Shown here: one piece after another, positions 1 to 8,464 of the stretch
Numbering within the stretch: the first letter of the stretch is position 1
How the letters are laid out: each line of letters begins with the position of its first letter
NCBI GenBank assembly: GCA_000023725.1
Contig: CP001673.1
Coordinates: 692,342 to 756,341 of the forward strand
From: Flavobacteriaceae bacterium 3519-10
GTDB taxonomy: Bacteria > Bacteroidota > Bacteroidia > Flavobacteriales > Weeksellaceae
DNA length: 64,000 nucleotides
Direction of reading: 5' to 3'
Program-made: the position numbers and the translations under genes
The notes under the pieces: model-generated
Told to the model about the DNA's origin: nothing
What the model saw: only the letters and a program-made list of their open reading frames with translations
Databases searched by the model: none

Positions 1-1
1 A

Positions 2-832
2 AATGAATTCCCTACAACAGAATATAAAGATCCGTTCGAAGGTTTGCCTAAGATTACAATTGCCGGCCGTCCAAACGTTGGGAAATCTACGCTGACGAAC
101 GCGTTACTCGATAAACAGCAAAATATTGTGACGGATGTTGCGGGAACCACAAGAGATTCCATCCAAACATTATACAACAAATTCGGACATGAGTTTGTTT
201 TGGTAGATACAGCCGGGATGCGCCGCAAAGCAAAAGTGAAGGAAGATCTGGAATTCTATTCAGTGATGCGTTCAATCCGTTCGATTGAATACTCCGACGT
301 TGTAATTATCATGGTGGATGCTACACTCGGTTGGGAATCTCAGGATATGAATATCTTCGGTCTTGCCCAAAAGAACAGAAAAGGTATCGTAATCGTAGTG
401 AACAAATGGGATTTGGTTGAAGAAAAACACACCAATACCACACGCGATTTCGAAAATGAGATCAAGGAAAGAATTGGTCAGTTTACGGACATTCCGATTT
501 TGTTTATTTCGGCTTTAACCAAACAGAGGATTCTGAAATCTGTTGAGGTTGCAATGGAAGTGTACGAAAACAGAGCGAAGAAAATCAAAACTTCAAAACT
601 TAACGAAGTGATGTTGCCGGTATTCGAACACACGCCACCGCCTGCTATCAAAGGTAAATATGTGAAGATTAAATACTGCGTGCAGCTACCCACACCAAGT
701 CCGCAATTTGTATTTTTCTGCAACCTGCCTCAATATGTAAAAGAGGCTTACAAGCGCTTTACCGAAAACCAACTCAGAAAACACTTCGGGTTTACCGGGG
801 TTCCAATTGAAGTTTATTTCCGTCAGAAGTAA
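2..832 (+). CDS. der: GTPase Der (EngA), C-terminal part, 5' truncated by window edge
   Basis: Der is a double-GTPase needed for 50S ribosome assembly. The frame is open from base 2, so the gene starts upstream and the first GTPase domain is missing here. Seen are the second G domain, with G1 GRPNVGKST (about bases 65-91), VDTAGM (G3), NKWD (G4, bases 401-412) and a SALT G5-like motif, followed by the C-terminal KH-like domain ending near [22 protein letters not shown] at base 44 could be read as a start, but the upstream in-frame codons ([15 protein letters not shown]) are the normal inter-domain linker, so it is internal. A strong hairpin terminator follows the stop. Confidence 0.95.
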   Translation, partial: NEFPTTEYKDPFEGLPKITIAGRPNVGKSTLTNALLDKQQNIVTDVAGTTRDSIQTLYNKFGHEFVLVDTAGMRRKAKVKEDLEFYSVMRSIRSIEYSDVVIIMVDATLGWESQDMNIFGLAQKNRKGIVIVVNKWDLVEEKHTNTTRDFENEIKERIGQFTDIPILFISALTKQRILKSVEVAMEVYENRAKKIKTSKLNEVMLPVFEHTPPPAIKGKYVKIKYCVQLPTPSPQFVFFCNLPQYVKEAYKRFTENQLRKHFGFTGVPIEVYFRQK

Positions 833-839
833 AAACTCA

Positions 840-868
840 GCCTTTCAGATTTATCTGAAAGGCTTTTT
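840..868 (+). terminator. Rho-independent terminator after der
   Basis: An 11-bp perfect stem (GCCTTTCAGAT / ATCTGAAAGGC) is followed by five T residues, eight bases after the der stop codon. Confidence 0.9.
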
Positions 869-918
869 AATGCCCTATATTTTTACGAACTTTATACCAT
901 AAAACCTCAAATTAAACT

Positions 919-1569
919 ATGACCACCGTTTTATCAGATCAGTTTTCGCTTATCAATACCTGGATCAACGAACTTCGGAATGTCGAACTTCAGGGCGACC
1001 GCATGAGATTCCGTAGAAATATGGAGCGTATCGGCGAGATCGCGGCTTTCGAAATAAGCAAAGGACTCGAGCAGAAAGAAATTGAAATCACCACACCACT
1101 AGACAGGATTAAGGTAAAGGAAATTGCGGTTCAACCTGTGATTACCACGATTTTAAGAGCCGGTGTTCCTCTTTTTCAGGGAATTTTAAATTACCTCGAC
1201 AAAGCTGATTGCGGCTTTGTTGCCGCGTACCGTAAACATGATGCCAACGATTATTTCTCGATCAAACAGGATTATCTTACCTGCCCTAATATCGACGGAA
1301 GGCCGCTGATTGTTGCTGATCCGATGTTGGCTACCGGTGCGAGTTTAATTGAAGCCATCAAAGACTTACTTAACCACGGAAAACCGTCGCAACTGCATAT
1401 TGTTGCCGCAATAGCGTCGAGACAGGGCGTTGAAACGATTCAGAAAGAATATCCTGAGGCTAAGATCTGGGTTGGGGTGATTGACGAGAATCTTACTTCC
1501 AAAGGATATATTACGCCGGGCCTTGGCGACGCCGGAGATCTCAGTTATGGTGAGAAACTGCAGCGTTAA
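919..1569 (+). CDS. upp: Uracil phosphoribosyltransferase
   Basis: Salvage enzyme converting uracil and PRPP to UMP in the cytoplasm. The 216-residue length is normal for the family. The PRPP-binding signature DPMLATGAS lies at residues 134-142, and the uracil-binding C-terminal stretch GLGDAGDLSYGE is present near the end. The ATG at 919 follows the der terminator, so the gene has its own promoter. It converges on the comF-like gene with only seven bases between the stop codons and no hairpin between them, so the two transcripts probably overlap at their 3' ends. Confidence 0.95.
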   Translation: MTTVLSDQFSLINTWINELRNVELQGDRMRFRRNMERIGEIAAFEISKGLEQKEIEITTPLDRIKVKEIAVQPVITTILRAGVPLFQGILNYLDKADCGFVAAYRKHDANDYFSIKQDYLTCPNIDGRPLIVADPMLATGASLIEAIKDLLNHGKPSQLHIVAAIASRQGVETIQKEYPEAKIWVGVIDENLTSKGYITPGLGDAGDLSYGEKLQR

Positions 1570-1576
1570 ATCGTTG

Positions 1577-2227
1577 TCAGTCGATTGCCATTACAAGTAC
1601 AGAAACCTGGTTGTTTCCCGCTTTGAGGATTTCCCACGCAACAGAACTCATCGTGTTTCCGGTGGTGAAAACGTCATCGATAATCAGGACATGTTTATTG
1701 TCGATTTTTTGAGTAACTGAAAACATATTTTCGGTTTCGGTGCGGTGTTTTTTATCTTTCAATGCCTGCGCTTTTTTATAGAAATTCCGTTTGATTAAAT
1801 GATGATCATAAGGAATGCTGAAGTTTTCAGATAAAGTTTCGGTAAAAAGATGAAGCTGGTTGTAGCCCCTTTTCTTCAGTTTTTTCGGATGCAGCGGCAC
1901 GGTAATCATCAAATCCGGCTTTGGGTAAATATCAACTCGATCGGTGGTCCATCCAGCAATTATTTTTCCGGCTTTTTCGCGCTGACCATATTTCAGCTGG
2001 TGCACAATCTTGCGGCTGAGGCTGTCTTCTTCGAATTTCATCAGCGCGAATGCGTATTGAACAGGAAAAAGCACCGCACACTCTTCCTTCAGTAAATTGT
2101 TTTCATCGAAATGGTGATGCGTGAAATGTATTTGATCGAAACAAAGTCCGCAAACCAGCTCGTCCGCACTGATAATCCGGTTGCATTCGAGGCATCGGTT
2201 GGGGAAGATAAGGTCGGTGAGCAGCAT
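1577..2227 (-). CDS. ComF family phosphoribosyltransferase-like protein
   Basis: ComF-type proteins combine an N-terminal zinc ribbon with a type I phosphoribosyltransferase fold and are linked to DNA uptake and processing in naturally competent bacteria. Seen: four cysteines (C12, C15, C26, C29 in two CxxC pairs) and the PRPP loop VLIIDDVFTTGNT at about residues 180-192. The ATG at 2227 is preferred. The frame could begin at a TTG at 2263, directly abutting the upstream regulator's stop codon, but the family begins close to the MLLTDLIFPNRC segment. It lies directly downstream of the XRE/ScfR regulator on the same strand and is probably co-transcribed with it. Its role in this organism is not shown by context. 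Confidence 0.88.
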   Translation of the reverse strand: MLLTDLIFPNRCLECNRIISADELVCGLCFDQIHFTHHHFDENNLLKEECAVLFPVQYAFALMKFEEDSLSRKIVHQLKYGQREKAGKIIAGWTTDRVDIYPKPDLMITVPLHPKKLKKRGYNQLHLFTETLSENFSIPYDHHLIKRNFYKKAQALKDKKHRTETENMFSVTQKIDNKHVLIIDDVFTTGNTMSSVAWEILKAGNNQVSVLVMAID

Positions 2228-2263
2228 TGGTATCTTAGGTTTTGAGCACGAAAAATTAAGCAA

Positions 2264-3739
2264 TTATTCGTTAAGGAATTCATTTCTAATGGCTTGAACA
2301 GATTTCAGCATGTTCTGATTAAGCATTTCTTTCTCAAGTCTTTCAGGTGGCGCCTGCCGCACTTCACAATCTAAAATACTGCAGGATTCGCACGTCACAC
2401 CTACATTGATCGTTTTTATATTTTCGCTTTTCAGGAACCCTATTTTCTTTGCACTGCTTGAGTTCAGTAGAATTCCGAGGCAGTAACTGCGGTTCGTCCC
2501 ATCTGAAAACGGATTTTTCTGCGACGTTGAAATCACCAGATAGGTGAGGCCGGTGTCCTTGTAATGCGAGAACTGTGATGCCGTGAGTGTTTCGTTTTCC
2601 GCGAGATTATAAAGGTTTTTCACCGCGATCCACCGGCGGCAGTAATGCTCGCTGGTTGCGTTGGCGTGCGGTGCCTGCTGCTGGTTTAAGTGCAGTTCTT
2701 TGAGAATCTGCACTTCATCTGAGTTTTTTTTCTTGGTGAAACACAGATAAAAAAGATCTTTTATGCCCAGATCCTGCGGTAAGATATTCGTCAGCCGGTA
2801 ATAAAAAGTTTCCGGCGAATCCGTAAATTCAGCCGTAAGCTGCTCGAAGTATTCAGGTTCCCATCGGGGGAGCTGCAGAAAATCTGTTATTTTATGGGTT
2901 AAAATCCGGCGCGGAATCAGCAGGCAGCCCGCAAAATAAGATGCGTAATAGTTGTTCAGCAATTCTTCAAAACTCTTGAAATCAAGCCACGAATACGTGT
3001 GCGGCCGCGTCTGTAAATTCATCACCTGAAAACCAATTTCTTTTGCGAGAATAAATGTTTTCTGGTTTTCAGTTAAAAGCGTATTCAGCAAAAGCAGCTT
3101 TTTCTCGGGAATGTAGAGTGACCTTAGTTTGCCGCTGGCGCCGTAAAACACGAGGTTCTGTTCGCGGATGTCGTACTGAAACTGCTCCTGAAGCAGCTGC
3201 TGCAACCTGTGCGATCTTGGATTTAGCGAAAGCAGATTTTCACCCGCATATTGTAAGGCAGCTTCTTCAATCTGAGGAAAATAATTATCCTGTAGCTCCT
3301 GGAAACTCCGCAAAACTGCAAAATAGAAATTCTCCTTCCGCACATTATAGTTTTTCGAAATTTCTATGAGTGTATTCACAAACGCTTTTACTTTTTTTGG
3401 CGCATCGCTGATGATGCTTACCAGATTATTCCGGTTAATACCAAAAAGATCAAGCGGTATTTCTTTAAAAAAATCAGACTGTACGATTTCAAGAATCGGC
3501 GCCAGACTTTTATCAGATTTTGTTGAAACCAGATCATTATAAGTGCATCCCAACGCGGTTGCAAGCGGGATGATCTTGTCGTGTTTTGGATATTTTTTTC
3601 CGTTTTCAATTTCGTTGAGATACGATTTTGAGAGACCTGTCAGCGTAGCCAAATCTTGCAGTGAGAGATTTTTTATTTTGCGGTACTGCTTCATTTTCAG
3701 GCCGAAAACGAGTTTTATGTATGCGGGGTCGGAATTCAT
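2264..3739 (-). CDS. XRE-family regulator of RamB/ScfR type (probable glyoxylate shunt regulator)
   Basis: A 491-residue cytoplasmic DNA-binding protein. Residues about 10-65 form an XRE helix-turn-helix (LSLQDLATLTGLSKSYLNEIE). The central region resembles an IrrE/ImmA fold, but the HExxH is replaced (LAKEIGFQ), so peptidase activity is unlikely. The C-terminus carries the ScfR signature with Cys 450, 453 and 458 followed by R and PP (CESCSILDCEVRQAPP). In actinobacteria the RamB members of this family control isocitrate lyase and acetate genes. Here the gene is divergent from aceB-aceA across 173 bp, so control of the shunt is the natural inference. A minus-strand TAGCTTTG box (3795-3802) is a plausible own promoter. 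Confidence 0.88.
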   Translation of the reverse strand: MNSDPAYIKLVFGLKMKQYRKIKNLSLQDLATLTGLSKSYLNEIENGKKYPKHDKIIPLATALGCTYNDLVSTKSDKSLAPILEIVQSDFFKEIPLDLFGINRNNLVSIISDAPKKVKAFVNTLIEISKNYNVRKENFYFAVLRSFQELQDNYFPQIEEAALQYAGENLLSLNPRSHRLQQLLQEQFQYDIREQNLVFYGASGKLRSLYIPEKKLLLLNTLLTENQKTFILAKEIGFQVMNLQTRPHTYSWLDFKSFEELLNNYYASYFAGCLLIPRRILTHKITDFLQLPRWEPEYFEQLTAEFTDSPETFYYRLTNILPQDLGIKDLFYLCFTKKKNSDEVQILKELHLNQQQAPHANATSEHYCRRWIAVKNLYNLAENETLTASQFSHYKDTGLTYLVISTSQKNPFSDGTNRSYCLGILLNSSSAKKIGFLKSENIKTINVGVTCESCSILDCEVRQAPPERLEKEMLNQNMLKSVQAIRNEFLNE

Positions 3740-3794
3740 TATATGTTTTGAATCTGGTTGGAAGTGCAGTGGTCACGGGTTTGGTCGCTTAATG

Positions 3795-3802
3795 CAAAGC
3801 TA
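3795..3802 (-). promoter_or_regulatory. -7 box of the RamB-like regulator gene, overlapping a candidate self-binding site
   Basis: Read on the minus strand, TAGCTTTG matches the Bacteroidota -7 consensus TAnnTTTG and lies 56 bases before the ATG. The same bases (AGCTTTGCA) resemble the core CTTTGCA of actinobacterial RamB sites, which would allow autoregulation. The second part is inference. Confidence 0.5.
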
Positions 3803-3830
3803 TTGAAATTTAAATATTTTGAGCATAACG

Positions 3831-3860
3831 ATTTGCAAAAATATTTAGCGAACGTTCGCT
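3831..3860. promoter_or_regulatory. Candidate operator region between ramB-like gene and aceB
   Basis: Contains ATTTGCAAA (3831-3839), which resembles the RamB consensus core TTTGCAAA, and a perfect 14-bp palindrome AGCGAACGTTCGCT (3847-3860). The palindrome ends 20 bp upstream of the aceB -7 box. Binding by the neighbouring regulator is inferred from position and family. Confidence 0.5.
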
Positions 3861-3880
3861 GATGGTGAATGTTTTTTATT

Positions 3881-3888
3881 TAGATTTG
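3881..3888 (+). promoter_or_regulatory. -7 promoter box of aceB-aceA
   Basis: TAGATTTG matches TAnnTTTG and sits 24 bases before the aceB ATG. Confidence 0.6.
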
Positions 3889-3912
3889 TAAAACCAAATT
3901 CAAAATTCACTT

Positions 3913-5490
3913 ATGGAAACTTCAACCACATTCCGAATAACTGCAGCTAACAGGTACGAAGACATCTTCTCACCAGAACTTGTTGAGTTTCTTTCTGCCC
4001 TGCACACAAAGTTTAATTCAGGCAGAAAAAGGCTGCTGATCAGCCGGGCGATGAGGCAGGCTGATTTTGATCAGCACCGTTTGCCGTCTTTTATGTCTGA
4101 AACCGAAAAAATCAGGAAAGGCGAGTGGATCTGCGCACCGCTTCCCAAAGATCTGCAGGACCGCAGAGTTGAAATTACGGGCCCGGTTGAGAGAAAGATG
4201 ATCATCAACGCGCTCAATTCCGGGGCATCAACCTTCATGGCCGATTTCGAGGACAGCAATTCACCCACCTGGAAAAACTGTATCGAAGGCCAGAAAAATC
4301 TTTCAGATGCTGTGTCGCGTACGCTTGATTTTGAAAATGAAGCCGGAAAGCGATATAAACTGAATCCAGTTACAGCGGTTCTCCTTGTCCGGCCCAGAGG
4401 ATTACATCTTGAAGAAAAAAACATTATAATCGACGGAGAAACGGCTTCGGCGTCACTCGTCGATTTTGGAATCTACTTTTTCCTGAACGCCAAAAAGCTT
4501 CTTGAAAACGGTTCCGGGCCTTATTTTTACCTGCCAAAACTCGAACACTATCTTGAAGCACGCTGGTGGAATGAAGTCTTTATGTTTTCTCAGGATTACC
4601 TCGGCATACCGCAGGCAAGCATCAAAGCAACAGTTCTTGTTGAAACCATTACGGCTTCTTTTCAGCTTGACGAGATTTTATACGAGCTTAAGGAACACAG
4701 CGCAGGCCTTAACTGCGGGCGGTGGGATTACATTTTCTCCTACATCAAAAAATTCAGAAATCTTCCGGAATTCATTGTGCCCGACAGGGATCAGGTGACA
4801 ATGCGTTCGCCGTTTATGAGTGCATACTCTAAACGCGTGATTCAGGTTTGCCACAAAAGAAATGTGCACGCGATGGGAGGGATGGCGGCGCAGATTCCGG
4901 TAAAAAATAATGAAGAGGCCAATGAAGCTGCTTATTCGAAGGTTCGTGCAGATAAGGAGCGGGAAGTGAAAAACGGTCACGACGGCACCTGGGTGGCACA
5001 CCCCGGTCTGGTACCGGTTGCGAGGGAAATATTCGACAAACTGATGCCCGAGAAAAATCAGATCCATAAAAAATTCGAAGAATACCAAATCTCCGAAGCC
5101 GACCTGCTCGAGATTCCAAAAGGAACAGTTACCGAAACCGGCGTTAGAAAAAACATTAATGTCGGCATCCTTTATATTGAGTCCTGGCTGATGGGTGTAG
5201 GTGCGGCCGCACTTTATAATCTGATGGAAGATGCGGCAACTGCTGAGATATCGCGTACGCAGGTGTGGCAATGGCTTAATAACGAAGCGAGGCTGGATGA
5301 CGGCCGAACCCTGCTGCCCGGAATGGTGTTGAAATGGCAGGAAGAAGAACTCGAAAAAATAAGGGAATATGTCGGTGCTGAACGTTTTGAAAACGGAAAA
5401 TTCAAGCTCGCTGCAGAGATTTTTGACGAACTGGTGCTGAATGAAAATTTCGCGGAATTCCTGACCCTGAAAGCCTATAATTATATTTAA
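3913..5490 (+). CDS. aceB: Malate synthase A
   Basis: Condenses glyoxylate with acetyl-CoA to malate, the second step of the glyoxylate shunt. The length of 525 residues fits the A isoform rather than the longer G isoform. Seen: the substrate-binding LVRPRG segment (R160, R162), MGGMAAQIP, the HDGTWVAHPG signature, and MEDAATAEISR with the likely catalytic base D440. It is first in a two-gene operon, with aceA 24 bp downstream, and is divergent from the RamB/ScfR-type regulator. Growth on acetate, fatty acids or other two-carbon sources is the expected physiological role. Confidence 0.96.
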   Translation: METSTTFRITAANRYEDIFSPELVEFLSALHTKFNSGRKRLLISRAMRQADFDQHRLPSFMSETEKIRKGEWICAPLPKDLQDRRVEITGPVERKMIINALNSGASTFMADFEDSNSPTWKNCIEGQKNLSDAVSRTLDFENEAGKRYKLNPVTAVLLVRPRGLHLEEKNIIIDGETASASLVDFGIYFFLNAKKLLENGSGPYFYLPKLEHYLEARWWNEVFMFSQDYLGIPQASIKATVLVETITASFQLDEILYELKEHSAGLNCGRWDYIFSYIKKFRNLPEFIVPDRDQVTMRSPFMSAYSKRVIQVCHKRNVHAMGGMAAQIPVKNNEEANEAAYSKVRADKEREVKNGHDGTWVAHPGLVPVAREIFDKLMPEKNQIHKKFEEYQISEADLLEIPKGTVTETGVRKNINVGILYIESWLMGVGAAALYNLMEDAATAEISRTQVWQWLNNEARLDDGRTLLPGMVLKWQEEELEKIREYVGAERFENGKFKLAAEIFDELVLNENFAEFLTLKAYNYI

Positions 5491-5514
5491 AATCATCAAA
5501 AAATCCAAAATACA

Positions 5515-6801
5515 ATGAAAAACCAAGAGCAAATCCGGCAGATTGAAAAGGACTGGCTGGAAAATCCGAGATGGACTGGCGTACAAAGGCCGTATTCAGC
5601 AGAAGAAGTACTGAAATTGAGAGGTTCTTACCAACTCGATTACACCATCGCAAAACTGATGTCCGAAAAACTTTGGGAAAAACTAAACAGCCAGGATTTC
5701 GTTGCCGGCTTAGGCGCCCTTACCGGAAACCAGGCGGTACAGGAAGTGGACGCAGGCCTTGAAGCGATTTATCTTTCGGGCTGGCAGGTGGCGGCAGATG
5801 CTAATCTTTCCGGAGAAATGTATCCCGATCAAAGTCTTTATCCGGCCAACTCGGTGCCGAGCGTGGTTAAAAGAATCAATAATGCGTTACTTAGAGCCGA
5901 TCAGATTCAGTCCGTTAACGGCATTGATGATTCAGACAGAAAAGAATATCTTGTTCCTATCGTTGCCGATGCAGAAGCAGGCTTTGGCGGAAACCTGAAT
6001 GCCTACGAGCTGATGAAACAGATGATAGAAGCCGGAGCAGCCGGAGTTCATTTCGAAGATCAGTTGTCTTCGGCTAAAAAATGCGGACATCTGGGCGGCA
6101 AAGTTCTGGTCCCGACTCAGGAAGCCATCAACAAGCTCATTGCAGCTCGTTTGGCAGCCGATGTATGTGGGGTTCCGACGCTTGTAGTAGCCCGAACCGA
6201 TGCTGACGCGGCAGATTTGTTGACTTCAGATATCGATACAAGAGACCATAAGTTTGTAACCGGAAAAAGAACTACCGAAGGTTTCTTTGAAGTGAAAAAT
6301 GGCGTGGAACAGGGCATTGACAGAGGCCTGGCATACGCACCTTACGCAGATTTGATCTGGATGGAAACATCAAATCCTGATCTTGATTATGCAAGAAAAT
6401 TCGCAGAAGGCATTCACGCGAAATTCCCGGGAAAAATGTTGGCTTACAACTGTTCACCTTCGTTCAATTGGGCAGCAAAACTGTCTGTTGAGGAAATGGC
6501 AACTTTCCGCGAAGATTTGGCGGCGATGGGTTATAAATTCCAGTTCATTACCCTTGCAGGCTTCCATGCGCTCAATACTTCGATGTTCGAATTGGCTTTG
6601 GCGTACAAAAAACGCGGCATGGCAGGCTACAGCGAGCTTCAGGAAAGGGAGTTCGCGCTGCAGAAAGAAGGTTTCCGCGCCGTGAAGCACCAGAATTTTG
6701 TAGGAACTTCTTATTTTGATGCACTGCAAACGGTAATAACTTCCGGCGATTCGTCTGTTGTGGCGATGAAAGATTCTACCGAAGCCGCGCAGTTCCATTA
6801 A
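5515..6801 (+). CDS. aceA: Isocitrate lyase
   Basis: Cleaves isocitrate to succinate and glyoxylate, bypassing the CO2-releasing steps of the TCA cycle. The 428-residue length matches the bacterial short-form enzyme. The active-site signature KKCGH is at residues 188-192 with catalytic C190. DAEAGFGG, which contributes to Mg binding, and the C-terminal NCSPSFNW segment are also present. The ATG follows the aceB stop by 24 bp. No clear terminator hairpin follows. Confidence 0.97.
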   Translation: MKNQEQIRQIEKDWLENPRWTGVQRPYSAEEVLKLRGSYQLDYTIAKLMSEKLWEKLNSQDFVAGLGALTGNQAVQEVDAGLEAIYLSGWQVAADANLSGEMYPDQSLYPANSVPSVVKRINNALLRADQIQSVNGIDDSDRKEYLVPIVADAEAGFGGNLNAYELMKQMIEAGAAGVHFEDQLSSAKKCGHLGGKVLVPTQEAINKLIAARLAADVCGVPTLVVARTDADAADLLTSDIDTRDHKFVTGKRTTEGFFEVKNGVEQGIDRGLAYAPYADLIWMETSNPDLDYARKFAEGIHAKFPGKMLAYNCSPSFNWAAKLSVEEMATFREDLAAMGYKFQFITLAGFHALNTSMFELALAYKKRGMAGYSELQEREFALQKEGFRAVKHQNFVGTSYFDALQTVITSGDSSVVAMKDSTEAAQFH

Positions 6802-7086
6802 TAAAAGCAATAAAAAGGTAATTAATTATAGTTGTTTGAAGGTCCTTTCACGTATTGTGGGAGGATCATTTTTTGGCGTGTCTTCCGCCAGCACTTTGGC
6901 AACCGCTGAAGACCGCGCTTTCCGCTATATCTTTTTTTTGCAAAAAAAGGATGCCGCTGCAATCGCTCACGCGGTAACTTATTCATTGAAAAGTTTGTTT
7001 TAAAATTAATTAACGTTCACTACCCCAAAAATTTTCCGCCAATCCACCCATCTTAAGATTACAACGCAAAATCCTATCTTTGCAAA
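6802..7086. repeat. Intergenic region carrying mosaic repeat copy A (core 6912-6975)
   Basis: No gene was found in these 285 bases. The core 6912-6975 begins ACCGCG and ends CGCGGT, a perfect 6-bp terminal inverted repeat. It contains TTTCCGCTATATC, a T-run/A-run inner hairpin (TTTTTTTTGCAAAAAAA), then GGATGCCGCTGCAATCG. The same blocks recur, reverse-complemented, at 40604-40685 and, in variant form, at 55338-55414. Confidence 0.7.
7075..7082 (+). promoter_or_regulatory. -7 promoter box of queD
   Basis: TATCTTTG is a perfect match to TAnnTTTG and ends only four bases before the ATG at 7087, implying a leaderless or nearly leaderless mRNA. Confidence 0.7.
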
Positions 7087-7533
7087 ATGATTAGAATCAC
7101 CAAGATATTCACTTTCGAAACTGCTCATGTCCTTTATAATTACGACGGTAAATGCAAAAACATGCATGGCCACTCCTACAAGTTATTTGTCACGGTAAAG
7201 GGAAATCCAATCAATGATTTAGATCATCCCAAAAATGGTATGGTGGTAGATTTTGGCGACATCAAAAAAATTGTAAAAGCTGAAATTATTGATGTTTGGG
7301 ACCATGCGGTGCTCGTGAACGGTGCTTCTCCACAGCGGGATTTGGGAGAGGATTTGGAACATAAAGGTCATAAAGTGATATTCTGTAATTACCAGCCTAC
7401 CTGCGAAAATATGCTGTACGAAATAGCAGCCAAAGTAAAAGGCCGCCTTCCTGAAGGAGTTTCACTTGCTTATCTTAAGCTTCATGAAACCGAAAATTCT
7501 TACGGCGAGTGGTTCGCTGAAGATCAAATTTAA
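7087..7533 (+). CDS. queD: 6-carboxytetrahydropterin synthase family protein (QueD/PTPS)
   Basis: A PTPS-fold enzyme; QueD makes 6-carboxytetrahydropterin from dihydroneopterin triphosphate for queuosine and other 7-deazapurines. Zinc ligands are seen as H14 (FETAH) and H27 and H29 in CKNMHGH, with the catalytic Cys at C23. WDHAVL and a KLHETENSY C-terminal motif are typical. At 148 residues it is slightly longer than the shortest QueD proteins. No other queuosine genes are nearby. The stop codon TAA (7531-7533) lies within the first bases of the repeat unit that follows (TTTAACCAC), so the last residues may have been altered by that insertion. Confidence 0.88.
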   Translation: MIRITKIFTFETAHVLYNYDGKCKNMHGHSYKLFVTVKGNPINDLDHPKNGMVVDFGDIKKIVKAEIIDVWDHAVLVNGASPQRDLGEDLEHKGHKVIFCNYQPTCENMLYEIAAKVKGRLPEGVSLAYLKLHETENSYGEWFAEDQI

Positions 7534-7617
7534 CCACAGCGACACTGCGACCGCACGGCGAACACGGCGAATTCTCCGTGAACACCGTGAGTGCCTCCGT
7601 TTCTCCGTGGTTGAAAA
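7529..7617. repeat. MITE-like unit with AACCAC...GTGGTT arms between queD and the phosphoesterase gene
   Basis: The left arm 7529-7571 starts TTTAACCACAGCGACAC. The right arm 7572-7617 ends in GTTTCTCCGTGGTTGAAAA, which is the imperfect reverse complement of the left arm. It is the same arm family that flanks the GxxExxY gene at 8400-8442 and 8906-8948. It has no coding content, so it resembles a non-autonomous miniature element. Confidence 0.7.
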
Positions 7618-7635
7618 TATAATAAATGTGTATTT

Positions 7636-8457
7636 GTGAATAAAATAGATCTCCATTCCGGCAAAAAAATATACTTTGCCTCCGACCAGCATTTTGGCGC
7701 GCCCAATGCCAAAGAGAGCAAGGTGCGCGAAGAGAAATTCATCCGCTGGCTTAACGAAATTAAGGCTGATGCTCAGGTGCTGTTTTTAATGGGCGACCTT
7801 TTCGATTTCTGGCACGAGTGGAACCACGTAATTCCCAAAGGTTACGTGCGAGTGTTGGGAAAGTTGGCCGAACTGAAAGACTCAGGGATCGAACTTTTTA
7901 TGTTTGTCGGAAACCATGATCTTTGGATGAAGAATTATTTTGAAGACGAAATCGGATGCAAGGTTTTCTTTGATAAGCAATACTTCGAAATCAACGGTCA
8001 GAATTTTCTCCTTGCACACGGCGATGGACTGGGTCCGGGCGATAAAGGTTATAAGAGGATGAAGAAACTGTTCACCAATCCTTTGGCGCAGTGGGCTTTT
8101 AAATGGCTGCATCCCGACATCGCGATGAAGGTAGCGATCTACTTTTCAACAAAAAACAAAATGATCTCTGGCGAGGAGGACAAGGAATTCCTGGGTGAGG
8201 ATAAGGAGTTTCTGATCATCTATTCAAAGGAGAAGTTGAGAACGGAAAAAATTGATTATTTCGTTTATGGGCATCGGCATCTGCCCATGGTTTTGGATTT
8301 AAAGGTGAATGAAAACAAAGCGAAATACGTGAATCTGGGCGATTGGATCTCATATTTTACATATGGAGTTTTCGAGGGTAGTGAATTTGAGTTGAATGTT
8401 TTTAACCACAGAGATACGGAGGTTATCACGGAGAACACTGAGGAATCAAATAAGTAA
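7636..8457 (+). CDS. Metallophosphoesterase, UDP-2,3-diacylglucosamine diphosphatase type (LpxH-like)
   Basis: Calcineurin-type phosphoesterase expected to hydrolyse UDP-2,3-diacylglucosamine to lipid X in lipid A synthesis at the inner face of the membrane. All metal-site blocks are seen: SDQH (D17, H19), MGDLFDFWHEW, GNHD, AHGDG and GHRH. The start is GTG at 7636; no closer ATG fits the N-terminus (GKKIYFASDQHFG). The last 17 residues (NHRDTEVITENTEESNK) are translated from the repeat arm at 8400-8442, so the native C-terminus has been replaced or extended by the insertion. The annotation as LpxH-like rests on family motifs. Confidence 0.85.
   Translation: MNKIDLHSGKKIYFASDQHFGAPNAKESKVREEKFIRWLNEIKADAQVLFLMGDLFDFWHEWNHVIPKGYVRVLGKLAELKDSGIELFMFVGNHDLWMKNYFEDEIGCKVFFDKQYFEINGQNFLLAHGDGLGPGDKGYKRMKKLFTNPLAQWAFKWLHPDIAMKVAIYFSTKNKMISGEEDKEFLGEDKEFLIIYSKEKLRTEKIDYFVYGHRHLPMVLDLKVNENKAKYVNLGDWISYFTYGVFEGSEFELNVFNHRDTEVITENTEESNK
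8400..8442 (+). repeat. Left arm of 43-bp inverted repeat flanking the GxxExxY gene
   Basis: Begins TTTTAACCACAGAGATACGG. Compared with the reverse complement of 8905/8906-8947/8948, a hand alignment of 43 columns shows 39 identities. It overlaps the 3' end of the phosphoesterase gene. Confidence 0.8.
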
Positions 8458-8464
8458 CTTTGCA

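Noticed and set aside
4678..5586. 302-codon open frame antisense to aceB
   Set aside because: It is a shadow of a well-conserved malate synthase gene; composition is biased and no domain is recognisable.
8396..8464. Upstream extension of the GxxExxY frame
   Set aside because: These codons would translate the repeat arm; the family starts at the MHENEIS methionine.
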